A DNA stretch of 64,000 bases, taken from Rhizobium sp. BT03. Its GTDB lineage: Bacteria > Pseudomonadota > Alphaproteobacteria > Rhizobiales > Rhizobiaceae. The notes beneath the pieces were generated by a model. The model was given only the letters and a program-made list of their open reading frames with translations, was not told the DNA's origin and searched no databases. The DNA lies in contig NZ_CP125645.1 in assembly GCF_030053155.1 (NCBI RefSeq), positions 124,001 through 188,000 of the forward strand. The letters are read 5' to 3'. The translations under genes and the position numbers were made by a program. Positions 20,069-27,866 of this stretch are shown here, one piece after another; within the stretch, counting starts at the first letter, position 1; each line of letters begins with the position of its first letter.

Positions 20069-20527
20069 ATGAATGTCAAGACACCGAATGCGATAGACGG
20101 CTATGTCGGAGCGCGCATAAGAATGCGCCGGCAGTTGCTCGGAATGAGCCAGGAACGGCTTGCCGAGCAAATCGGCGTGACCTTTCAGCAGGTTCAGAAA
20201 TACGAGAAGGGCATCAACCGCATCGGCGCAAGCCGTCTGCAGCGGATAGCCGATGTGCTTCACACATCGCCGAGCTTCTTCTTCGAACAGGAAAATTCCG
20301 AGCCGTTGACGTTGCAGGGGCTGGATCTGCCCGCAAATGCCGACCCAGTCGCCGAATTCCTGCGAACGAAAGAGGGATTGGTGCTCAATCGCGCCTTTCT
20401 GAAGATCGCCGACCGGAACATCCGTGAAACCATCATCCAATTGGTGAAGGCGATGGCGCAGGCGGAAAGCGGCGGTATCGCATTGGGTGTTCCCGCCGCG
20501 GACATCACCCTTCCGCTCGGAGAATAG
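20069..20527 (+). CDS. XRE-family transcriptional regulator
   Basis: 152 residues. An HTH_3 domain spans about residues 10-66 (RIRMRRQLLGMSQERLAEQI, then TFQQVQKYEKGINRIGASRL). The C-terminal tail of ~80 residues is of the type common in rhizobial XRE proteins and ends RETIIQLVKAMAQAESGG. It is followed 15 bp later by a BTAD/TPR protein on the same strand, so the two probably form a small regulatory operon. Target genes are unknown. Confidence 0.85.
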   Translation: MNVKTPNAIDGYVGARIRMRRQLLGMSQERLAEQIGVTFQQVQKYEKGINRIGASRLQRIADVLHTSPSFFFEQENSEPLTLQGLDLPANADPVAEFLRTKEGLVLNRAFLKIADRNIRETIIQLVKAMAQAESGGIALGVPAADITLPLGE

Positions 20528-20542
20528 TCAGGCACTATCCGC

Positions 20543-22507
20543 ATGAAGCTCAGGCTCGAGTCATTTGGTGAGTTGCGGCTGATCGACCCGGCCGGGCGAC
20601 CTGCGGCTTTCCCGGAAAAAGGCCTGCTGGCGATTTGCTATCTGCTGGACCGGGATCTGCGGGACGGAGCCGGGAGCGAATATCCGCGCTCGGCGCTGGC
20701 GCGGTTCCTGTGGGACAGCCATGACAAATCCGACATCATGGCCAACCTGCGCAAAACCATATCGCGCATTCAGACGCGTCAGTCCGAGCTCGGCGCCGAG
20801 CTTCTGGCCTTCACGGCAACCGGTGTGCGGGTCAGGCCGGATGCATTTTCGGGAGATCTCGTCGAATTTGCCAACCCCGAAGGTGAAGGCGCCCTTGACA
20901 GGCTGCAGCGGCTGGTTGCCATCCTTCGCCAGGATTTCCTGGCTGGGCTCACCGACCAAAGCGCCAATACGCGGCAATGGATCGCCGGCCAGCGCGACCG
21001 GCACATGGCAGTGCTGGTGGATGCGCTGAAGACGGCGCTGCCGATGGCGCGGTCGCGAGAGGATGTCAGCCTGATCAAGGAGGCGGCGCTCAGGATTTTC
21101 CGCGAGGCACCGGATGACGAAAACATTCGTCGTATCCTCCTCGAGGCCTATGAGTCCGAAGGACAGCTGGAGAAAGCCCGCCGGCTGTTCGAGACGAGCA
21201 GGCATGCGCTGGAAAGCACATTCGATATCGGCCTTGACGTCCAGGCGCTGGGAGAGGTCCGCAAAATCTTTGCCGGCAGTCAACAACCGCAGAGCTTTGC
21301 GGTGCCGCTCACCGACGGCGGCGTTCGGGTGCCTGGTCCCCTGCCCCGTGGCCCTCTGCCCCGTCTGGTACTGTTGCCGCCGGGCGGAACGGATGCGCTC
21401 GGCGCCTTGCCGATGCTCTCCGAGGCGCTGATCGAAGACGTGACTATTGGCCTTTGCGCGCTGAATACGGTTTCGGTGGTGGCGCCCCATACGGCTGCCC
21501 GCATCGCACACAATGCCGACAAGGCTCAACTGATCCAGCGCCATTCGATTTCATATGTTCTCGACACCAGGCTGACCAACAGCGCGGGCATCCCTGCGCT
21601 CTTTGTCCAGCTGATCCATGCCGACAGCGATGAAGTCATCTGGGCCGAGCGTTTCAGCCTCGAGAAATACGAATTAATAAGCCACCGGCGCGACATCGCG
21701 CGGCAGATTGCCAGAGAGCTTGCCGGCCAGGTCCGCCGGCATGAAACCATGCGCGATTCCTTCGAGGGTAATTCGGCCGCCTATCACAGCTACCTTCTCG
21801 GTCTGCGGGATGTGAAGCGGCTTGCCCTCCCCGACGTGCGCCGCTCCCGAAAGGCTTTCCGCGAGGCGCTTCAACATAGCGCCCATTTCGCCCCCGTGCT
21901 CAGCGGATTGTCGCGCACGTTTCTCGTCGAGTGGCTGCTGACGGCACGCGGCGACAGCCAGTTGCTCGGCCTTGCGGAGGACTATGCGAACCGGGCGATC
22001 GTCGCCGATCCTTCGTTTGCGGCCGGCTTTCGTGAGCTCGGCGTTGCCAAGCTCTATCTCGGCGACCTTGATGAAAGCGTCCTGGCGTTGAAGCTTGCCG
22101 AAGAGCTGAGCCCGCATTATGCCGACGGCATTGCGAGTTATGCCGATACGCTCGTCCATGCGTCGCGCCCGGCCGATGCATTGGCCAAGATCGAGCGGGC
22201 CATCTCGCTCAACCCGCTGAGCCCGACCGACTATCTATGGACGGCGGCCGGGGCGAATTTCGCCCTCGGCCATTATGCCGAGGCGCTCGAGCAGATCTCC
22301 ATAATGGACGACCGCACTCCGGCGGACCGGCTTTCGGCTGCCTGCTGGGCCATGCTCGGCGATATGAAAAACGCGCGTATCTATATGCGCAAGGTGCGCG
22401 CGATCTACCCGGATTTCGATGTCGACAAATGGCTGTCGGTCGTCCCTTTCAAAGAGCAATGGCAGAAGGAACAGTATCGCGAGGCGTTGCGCAGGGCCGG
22501 CTTCTGA
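20543..22507 (+). CDS. BTAD / TolB-N-like / TPR multidomain regulator
   Basis: 654 residues. Residues 1 to ~95 resemble a degenerate winged-helix domain of the SARP/BTAD class (LRLESFGELRLIDPAGRP, SALARFLWD, NLRKTISRIQ). Residues ~100-245 are the bacterial transcriptional activator (BTAD) TPR-like domain. Residues ~275-395 resemble the TolB-N/FlgO-like module found in CadC-type and cyclase-linked proteins (LVLLPPGG, SEALIEDVTIGLCALNTVSV, YVLDTRL, WAERFSLEKYEL). The rest is TPR repeats (AAYHSYLLGLRDVKRLALPD onward). No membrane segment is seen. It is likely a cytoplasmic regulator co-expressed with the XRE protein; its signal and targets are unknown. Confidence 0.75.
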   Translation: MKLRLESFGELRLIDPAGRPAAFPEKGLLAICYLLDRDLRDGAGSEYPRSALARFLWDSHDKSDIMANLRKTISRIQTRQSELGAELLAFTATGVRVRPDAFSGDLVEFANPEGEGALDRLQRLVAILRQDFLAGLTDQSANTRQWIAGQRDRHMAVLVDALKTALPMARSREDVSLIKEAALRIFREAPDDENIRRILLEAYESEGQLEKARRLFETSRHALESTFDIGLDVQALGEVRKIFAGSQQPQSFAVPLTDGGVRVPGPLPRGPLPRLVLLPPGGTDALGALPMLSEALIEDVTIGLCALNTVSVVAPHTAARIAHNADKAQLIQRHSISYVLDTRLTNSAGIPALFVQLIHADSDEVIWAERFSLEKYELISHRRDIARQIARELAGQVRRHETMRDSFEGNSAAYHSYLLGLRDVKRLALPDVRRSRKAFREALQHSAHFAPVLSGLSRTFLVEWLLTARGDSQLLGLAEDYANRAIVADPSFAAGFRELGVAKLYLGDLDESVLALKLAEELSPHYADGIASYADTLVHASRPADALAKIERAISLNPLSPTDYLWTAAGANFALGHYAEALEQISIMDDRTPADRLSAACWAMLGDMKNARIYMRKVRAIYPDFDVDKWLSVVPFKEQWQKEQYREALRRAGF

Positions 22508-22636
22508 AGTCTGGCCCCGAAACTGTAAGCCGGCAGATCCTGTCACGCCTGTGTCACGCGCATCTTTCGTTCAAGAGGACTAAACTGACTTTGCTCTGCC
22601 GGCATACACCGGCAAGGGAAGCCGGAGAGTTCTCAG

Positions 22637-22876
22637 ATGTACGACGCAACCGAAGCAACGATCACCCCGAAAAGTGACGAAGAGCTCAAGGAACTGGTAT
22701 CGCTCGCCAGGCTCGTTGCCTATGCCCGAGAGAACGCCAAAGACTTGAATGCCGAATTCTCCGCCTATTGCCTGGACCTTGCGCTCGGCGCCTTGCTGCA
22801 GGACCTCGACAGAAGCGGCGTGTCCCTTTCTCCCGAGAGCGGCCAGGACAGTAGTCTGCTCGGCACGCGGCACTGA
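22637..22876 (+). CDS. Small hypothetical protein (79 aa)
   Basis: 79 residues, acidic, starting MYDATEATITPKSDEELKEL with a mostly helical middle (LVAYARENAKDLNAEFSAYC). The GGAGAG before ATG 22637 is a fair ribosome site. I do not recognise a domain. It lies between the BTAD/TPR gene and repA, transcribed rightward, and is probably independent of replication. Confidence 0.6.
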   Translation: MYDATEATITPKSDEELKELVSLARLVAYARENAKDLNAEFSAYCLDLALGALLQDLDRSGVSLSPESGQDSSLLGTRH

Positions 22877-23142
22877 AGCTCGGCGCGCAGCGATATTTCG
22901 ATTCCTGCTTATTGCGATCGGCTATGATGCCGATGCGATTTTCGTTGCGGCGATTCGGCCCGTCAAGACGCGATTGCCGCGTGGACCCGCCATAAGGCGG
23001 GTATGTTCAAGCCTTTGAAAAAGATTGGACAACCCAGCGGTAGGGTGTTGTTAACCCTATTTGCCTTGCCACTCCTCCAGAATCGGCGCTAAATGCGGTT
23101 TCAAAGCTTGCAGGGCTTTTAAATCGCATTTTCGAGATTTCC

Positions 23143-24357
23143 ATGAATATGGCACCGCAGATAGAAAAAGCAATTTCCGATGTCGACCAGCTGATCATTG
23201 GCCAGGCGCAGGAGCTATCGGACAAGCTGAAGCAGCATCGGCTCGAAATGTTTCCGCCACGCGCACTGAAGGGCCTTAGGGAATTTCAGCTGGCCGAAGT
23301 GGCGCGTTTTCTCGGCGTGACCAGCGGCTATCTTCGCAATCTGTCGCTGGAAGGCAAGGGCGCCCTTCCCCAGGTCACACCGTCGGGCCGCCGGTCCTAT
23401 ACGGCCGAGCAGATGGAAGAGATGCGCAGCTTCCTGGAGCACAATGCCCGGGCCGGAACGCATTATATGCGTCACCGCCAAGGCAGCGAACATCTCCAGG
23501 TCGTTGCCGTCGTCAATTTCAAGGGCGGCAGCGGTAAGACCACGAGTGCTGCGCATCTTGCCCAGCACCTTGCTCTGACCGGCCACCGTGTGCTTGCCGT
23601 CGACCTCGACCCGCAGGCGTCGCTCTCCGCCATCCACGGCTTTCAGCCTGAATTCGACGTCAGCGAGAATGAGACGCTCTACGCCGCCATCCGCTATGAC
23701 GATCAGCGGCGGCCGCTCCGAGAGATCATCCGGCCGACGAATTTCCCGAACCTGCATCTGGTGCCGGGCAATCTCGAGCTGATGGAATTCGAGCATGATA
23801 CGCCGCGCGTGCTTGCCCAGGGTAAGGCGGGTGACTATGGGCGCGTCTTTTTCGCGCGGCTGGACGAGGCGCTGTCCTCGGTCGCCGACGATTATGATGT
23901 CGTCATCATCGACTGCCCTCCCCAGCTCGGTTTTTTGACGATGAGCGCCATTTGCGGCGCAACGGCGGTTCTGATCACCGTCCATCCTCAGATGCTCGAT
24001 GTCATGTCGATGTGCCAGTTCCTGCAGATGCTCGGCGAGGTGCTGAATACGCTGAAGGGTGCGGGCGGCGACATGAACCTCGACTGGCTGCGTTATCTCG
24101 TTACCCGCTACGACCCGCAGGACGGGCCGCAGACGCAGATGGTCGCGTTCATGCGTTCGATGTTCAAGAACCATGTGCTGACCAATCCGATGTTGCGCAG
24201 CGTTGCGATCTCGGATGCGGCAATGACCAACCAGACGCTTTACGAGGTCGAGCGGAGCCAGTTCACCCGCGCGACCTATGATCGCGCCATGGAGGCGATG
24301 GATGCCGTCAACAATGAGATCGCCGATCTCATTCACAAGGCCTGGGGGCGGAAATGA
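23143..24357 (+). CDS. repA: RepA plasmid-partition ATPase
   Basis: 404 residues, the usual length of RepA in repABC replicons. An N-terminal helix-turn-helix (FQLAEVARFLGVTSGYLRNL) for operator binding precedes the ParA ATPase with deviant Walker A NFKGGSGKTTSAAH, the DLDPQASLS segment and DYDVVIIDCPPQLG. It drives active partition with RepB and, with ADP, represses the operon. ATG 23143 lacks a strong ribosome site but gives the family's conserved start (PQIEKAISDVDQLI). It is first in the operon; a parS palindrome begins 8 bp after its stop. Confidence 0.96.
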   Translation: MNMAPQIEKAISDVDQLIIGQAQELSDKLKQHRLEMFPPRALKGLREFQLAEVARFLGVTSGYLRNLSLEGKGALPQVTPSGRRSYTAEQMEEMRSFLEHNARAGTHYMRHRQGSEHLQVVAVVNFKGGSGKTTSAAHLAQHLALTGHRVLAVDLDPQASLSAIHGFQPEFDVSENETLYAAIRYDDQRRPLREIIRPTNFPNLHLVPGNLELMEFEHDTPRVLAQGKAGDYGRVFFARLDEALSSVADDYDVVIIDCPPQLGFLTMSAICGATAVLITVHPQMLDVMSMCQFLQMLGEVLNTLKGAGGDMNLDWLRYLVTRYDPQDGPQTQMVAFMRSMFKNHVLTNPMLRSVAISDAAMTNQTLYEVERSQFTRATYDRAMEAMDAVNNEIADLIHKAWGRK

Positions 24358-24364
24358 CCGAGAA

Positions 24365-24380
24365 GTTTACTGCGGTAAAC
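24365..24380. other. parS: parS centromere site 1 (repA-repB junction)
   Basis: GTTTACTGCGGTAAAC is a 16-bp palindrome with one central mismatch and fits the GTTNNCNGCNGNNAAC form of RepB-binding parS sites in repABC plasmids. It lies between the repA stop and the repB start. An identical copy begins 82 bp downstream inside repB. Confidence 0.88.
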
Positions 24381-24399
24381 TGGGACGAGGAGCTGGCTG

Positions 24400-25452
24400 A
24401 TGGCGCGTAAGAATCTCCTCTCGGGCCTGATGGACGATTCCAAGAAGTTTACTGCGGTAAACAATGAGGATGAGCCGCTCCATAAGGACGACAAACAACA
24501 GATCACCTATAAGGGAATCGGCGCTCTCGGAGCCGTTACCCGCAGTATCGATGCGCTGGCCGCCAAGGCGGATGCGGCCAAAGCGATCGAGGAGAAGCTG
24601 GCGACCGGCGAAACGGTGATTGATCTCGATCCTGCGCTGATCGAAGATTCGTTCGTCACGGATCGGCTGGCGCATGCCGACGAACAGTTTCGCGAATTGG
24701 TCGAGGCGATCCGTCTGCGTGGTCAGGATTCGCCGATCCTCGTCCGCCCGCATCCTGAGAAGGATGGCCGATATCAGATCGCCTTCGGCCATCGTCGTGC
24801 CCGCGCCGCCAAAGAACTTGGCAGACCTGTCCGTGCCGTCGTCAAGAAGCTTGACGATCGCGACCATGTCATCGCGCAGGGCCAGGAGAATTCGGCGCGC
24901 GCCGATCTCTCGTTCATCGAGAGGACAATGTTCGCCGACAAGCTCGACTCGCTGGGTTTCGATAGGGAAACGATAATGTCGGCGCTCAGCGCCGACAAGA
25001 CGACGGTTTCCAAGATGCTGTCCGTTACCAAGCGAATCCCAGCCGAAGTCCTGGCCGCGATCGGTGCGGCAAAGACCACCGGCCGTGACCGTTGGCACGA
25101 CCTGTCGGTCAAATTCGAGACTGAAAATATTTCTGCCCGGGCAATCGAGTTCAGCAGGTCGGCGGAATTCGAGACGGCGGAACCGGATGCCCGCTTCGAT
25201 ATGCTGGCTGCCTTCATCAGCAGACGGCAGCAATCGGCGTCATCGATAGCGGCGGCTCAGCCCGCGGCTCACGCCTGGCAGCGCAAGGACGGCGCGGTCA
25301 AGGCGAAGATCAAGGATGACGGGAAACAGTTCACCATCGCGCTGAAGGCGGAAAAGGCGTCTGCCTTTGGGGCCTATATCGCCAGCAATCTGGATCGTCT
25401 CTACGAGGCGTTCGAGAAGACACAGGATTTGACGAAGAACGGAGATCAATAA
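24400..25452 (+). CDS. repB: RepB partition protein
   Basis: 350 residues, ParB-like. The N-terminal basic segment MARKNLLSGLMDD is typical of RepB. The ParB/Srx domain contains SPILVRPHPEKDGRYQIAFG followed by HRRARAAKELG and QGQENSARADLSFIER. A helix-turn-helix follows (SALSADKTTVSKMLSVTKRI). It binds parS and works with RepA in segregation. The start follows GAGGAGCTGGCTG, 42 bp after repA. Unusually, its 5' coding region itself contains the second parS, translated as KFTAVN. Confidence 0.95.
   Translation: MARKNLLSGLMDDSKKFTAVNNEDEPLHKDDKQQITYKGIGALGAVTRSIDALAAKADAAKAIEEKLATGETVIDLDPALIEDSFVTDRLAHADEQFRELVEAIRLRGQDSPILVRPHPEKDGRYQIAFGHRRARAAKELGRPVRAVVKKLDDRDHVIAQGQENSARADLSFIERTMFADKLDSLGFDRETIMSALSADKTTVSKMLSVTKRIPAEVLAAIGAAKTTGRDRWHDLSVKFETENISARAIEFSRSAEFETAEPDARFDMLAAFISRRQQSASSIAAAQPAAHAWQRKDGAVKAKIKDDGKQFTIALKAEKASAFGAYIASNLDRLYEAFEKTQDLTKNGDQ
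24447..24462. other. parS: parS centromere site 2 (within repB)
   Basis: A second exact copy of GTTTACTGCGGTAAAC lies in the first 63 bp of repB. The shared match with site 1 covers 20 bases (4 more on the left), which suggests a local duplication or strong selection on the flank. Two sites 82 bp apart, about eight helical turns, could nucleate RepB spreading. Confidence 0.88.
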
Positions 25453-25454
25453 GC

Positions 25455-25508
25455 AAAAGAAAAGGCCCCCGAACGTTGCCGTCGCGGAAGCCCTCTCTGA
25501 TCTAGACA
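25455..25508 (-). ncRNA. incA: ctRNA (incA), antisense regulator of repC
   Basis: A counter-transcribed RNA of about 50-55 nt is predicted in the repB-repC spacer. Its promoter is at 25514-25542. On the minus strand the transcript ends in a stem AGGGCTTCCG paired to CGGGGGCCTT (with G-U pairs) and a run of T, a good intrinsic terminator. In repABC plasmids this RNA pairs with the repC leader and lowers RepC synthesis, setting copy number and incompatibility. Position and sequence style match known rhizobial ctRNAs. Confidence 0.85.
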
Positions 25509-25513
25509 CCCAG

Positions 25514-25542
25514 AGAATCACATTTCCGCGAATCATAGTCAA
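25514..25542 (-). promoter_or_regulatory. Promoter of the ctRNA
   Basis: On the minus strand TTGACT (-35, 25537-25542) and GATTCT (-10, 25514-25519) are separated by exactly 17 bp, close to the sigma-70 consensus. The expected start is near 25507. Confidence 0.75.
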
Positions 25543-25601
25543 GAGTCTTTGGCACCGAATTTGGTGAGCTGCGATCTTTTGCCTTGAAGAAGGCGAAGAC
25601 A

Positions 25602-26894
25602 ATGGAAAGCGGAAGTGTGACGACGCCCTTCGGGCGGCGGCCGATGACGTTTGGCATGCTGGCAAGCCAGGCGGCGGCTCGAAAGATCGAGCCCGGCCAA
25701 TCAATTGATAAGTGGAAACTCTATCGTGCGCTGTGCGAGGCCAGGCCGCTGCTCGGCGTCACCGACCGGGCGCTCGCTATTCTGAACGCCTTGCTGAGCT
25801 TCTATCCGAAGGGGGAGATCTCTGAAGACAACGGGCTTGTCGTGTTTCCGTCCAATGCACAGCTGTCCCTGCGTGCGCATGGAATGGCGGAGCAAACCAT
25901 CCGCCGGCATCTGGCGAGCTTGATCGAGGCCGGGCTGCTGATCCGCAAGGATAGCCCGAATGGCAAGCGCTACGCCCGCAAGGAGCAGGGCGGAGAACTG
26001 CGCGAGGCATTCGGCTTCTCGTTGGCCCCGCTGCTCGCGCGCTCCGAGGAGATCGAGCGGCTGGCAGCGGAGGTGGTTGCGGAGCGATTGCACCTGCAGC
26101 GGCTGAGAGAGCGGTTAACGCTTTGCCGGCGCGACGTCACCAAGCTTATCGAGATGGCGTTGGAGGAGGGGGCTGCTGGCGATTGGGATGCGATCCATCT
26201 GCATTTTCGCCATGTCGTCGAGCAGTTGCCGAGGTCGTCATCCGCCGCGCAGGTCGCATCCGCACTCGACGAGTTGGAACTGCTGCGCGAGGAAATCACC
26301 AATCAGTTGGAAATGCAGATTAAAACGCACAATCAAAGCGGCAATGCCCAACATTTTGAGCGGCACATACAGAATTCAAACCCACATTTCACTTCTGAAC
26401 TTGAACCAAGCTTCGAACCGAAGCAGGGCGCGACGGCGGAGGATCGATCTGCAGGTCGGGCCGAACCGATAGCCCAGATACAGAAAGACGAAGGGAGAAA
26501 CGAGCATGTCTCCGGGGCGCGGGCTGCCTCGGCCGCCAACGGTGGGCTCAAATCTTTCCCGCTGGGGCTGGTGCTGCAGGCCTGCCCCGAGATTGCAGCT
26601 TATGGGCCCCAGGGCTCGGTCGGCACATGGCGTGATCTGATGGCCGCGGCTGTCGTGGTGCGTTCGATGCTCGGCGTCAGCCCGTCGGCCTATGAAGAGG
26701 CCTGCGAGATCATGGGCGCCGAAAATGCCGCCACCGTCATGGCCTGCGTCCTGGAAAGGGCAGGGCATATCAATTCCGCCGGCGGTTATCTGCGCGATCT
26801 GACACGCCGCGCCGAGAGAGGCGAATTCGCCATCGGCCCGATGTTAATGGCCCTTGCCCGCACCAATTCGCCGGTGAGAGGGAAGACGGGATGA
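25602..26894 (+). CDS. repC: RepC replication initiator
   Basis: 430 residues. The start MESGSVTTPFGRRPMTFGML is the conserved RepC N-terminus; a TTG six codons upstream is open but less likely. The N-terminal ~260 residues hold the winged-helix DNA-binding domain (NAQLSLRAHGMAEQTIRRHL), followed by a variable AT-rich linker and a C-terminal domain (VGTWRDLMAAAVVVRSMLGV). RepC is the essential initiator and acts in cis on an origin within its own gene. It lies 149 bp after repB, across the ctRNA. Confidence 0.95.
   Translation: MESGSVTTPFGRRPMTFGMLASQAAARKIEPGQSIDKWKLYRALCEARPLLGVTDRALAILNALLSFYPKGEISEDNGLVVFPSNAQLSLRAHGMAEQTIRRHLASLIEAGLLIRKDSPNGKRYARKEQGGELREAFGFSLAPLLARSEEIERLAAEVVAERLHLQRLRERLTLCRRDVTKLIEMALEEGAAGDWDAIHLHFRHVVEQLPRSSSAAQVASALDELELLREEITNQLEMQIKTHNQSGNAQHFERHIQNSNPHFTSELEPSFEPKQGATAEDRSAGRAEPIAQIQKDEGRNEHVSGARAASAANGGLKSFPLGLVLQACPEIAAYGPQGSVGTWRDLMAAAVVVRSMLGVSPSAYEEACEIMGAENAATVMACVLERAGHINSAGGYLRDLTRRAERGEFAIGPMLMALARTNSPVRGKTG
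26310..26420. other. AT-rich stretch in repC, probable oriV
   Basis: The central part of repC is markedly richer in A and T than the rest of the cassette, encoding the linker MQIKTHNQSGNAQHF and on. In studied repABC plasmids the replication origin lies in such a stretch inside repC. No iterons are evident. The location is an inference by analogy. Confidence 0.5.
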
Positions 26895-27159
26895 AGGTTT
26901 GCTTCGCGGCCGGTCCCGCTCAACTTTTATGGTTAACGAAATGTGACGGAAGTGAAAGTGGAGATAACTTCTGATTGAGAGCTTCTCGGCTTGAGATCAA
27001 TGAGTTAGAGGCTGCTCGGGTCCACGGGGACAGGGGGAAGGAACGCGTGGGGATCGACCAAGCCGGTCCAGCGCGGAATCGCCATACCCTGCAGTTGACT
27101 GGAAATGCTTTTTTGACGATACGGCAAGGCGAGGGCAAAGGCGGAAGCCGCCGGTAAGC

Positions 27160-27744
27160 ATGGAAGAGCTGCGGAGCATGGGGTTGAAACGGGCGGTGGA
27201 TTTTTTCCTGGCTTTGATAGCGTCCGCGATCCTGCTCGTCCCAATCCTTATCGTCGCTCTCTGTGTTCGCCTTACCTCGCCGGGACCAATTCTCTATTGG
27301 TCAAAACGTGTCGGTCGTTTCAACCAGATCTTCCTGATGCCGAAATTCCGCAGCATGCGCGTCGACACGCCAACGGTCGCCACGCACCTGCTCGAAAACC
27401 CGGATCTGTTTTTGACACCCATCGGCTCGTTTCTGCGCAAATCGAGCCTCGACGAACTGCCGCAACTCTGGTGCATTCTGGGGGGGAGGATGAGTTTCGT
27501 CGGCCCACGGCCGGCGCTCTACAATCAGGATGATCTGATCGAGTTGCGGACGGCCCATGGGGTCGACAAGCTTCTGCCCGGATTGACCGGGTGGGCGCAG
27601 ATCAACGGCCGCGACGAGTTGCCTGTTCCGGAGAAGGTGAAGTTCGACGTCGAATATCTTAAGCGGCGTTCATTCTCCTTCGACATGCGCATCCTGTTTC
27701 TGACCGCGGAGAAGGTAATCCGCCGGAAGGGAATTCGGCATTAG
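27160..27744 (+). CDS. lpsB1: Initiating undecaprenyl-phosphate sugar transferase (lps-beta1/WreU-like)
   Basis: 194 residues of the small, catalytic-domain-only bacterial sugar transferase family (ExoY/WcaJ type). One hydrophobic segment (DFFLALIASAILLVPILIVA) anchors it. The active-site area follows: SPGPILYWSKRVGRF, MPKFRSMR, the Asp-Glu pair in SSLDELPQLW, and MSFVGPRPAL, LLPGLTGWAQINGRDELP. It moves a sugar phosphate to undecaprenyl phosphate, starting a polysaccharide repeat. In R. etli the equivalent plasmid gene next to a CapD-type dehydratase starts O-antigen with N-acetylquinovosamine. ATG 27178 is an alternative start. It is followed 122 bp later by that dehydratase. Confidence 0.87.
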   Translation: MEELRSMGLKRAVDFFLALIASAILLVPILIVALCVRLTSPGPILYWSKRVGRFNQIFLMPKFRSMRVDTPTVATHLLENPDLFLTPIGSFLRKSSLDELPQLWCILGGRMSFVGPRPALYNQDDLIELRTAHGVDKLLPGLTGWAQINGRDELPVPEKVKFDVEYLKRRSFSFDMRILFLTAEKVIRRKGIRH

Positions 27745-27866
27745 GCTACCTACTTCTGATAGATAAGCGGTGCGGAAGACCTTGGTTTCCGATTATTTCA
27801 GTTGCGCTCGTTGCAGAAAGCGACAAGAAGGTGGTTGTCTGTTGATCTGCGAGACGCTGGTAAGCG

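Noticed and set aside
23019..23142. Iterons or an origin upstream of repA
   Set aside because: Only a weak AGGGT/ACCCT hairpin is visible, with no repeated units; in repABC replicons the origin lies in repC.
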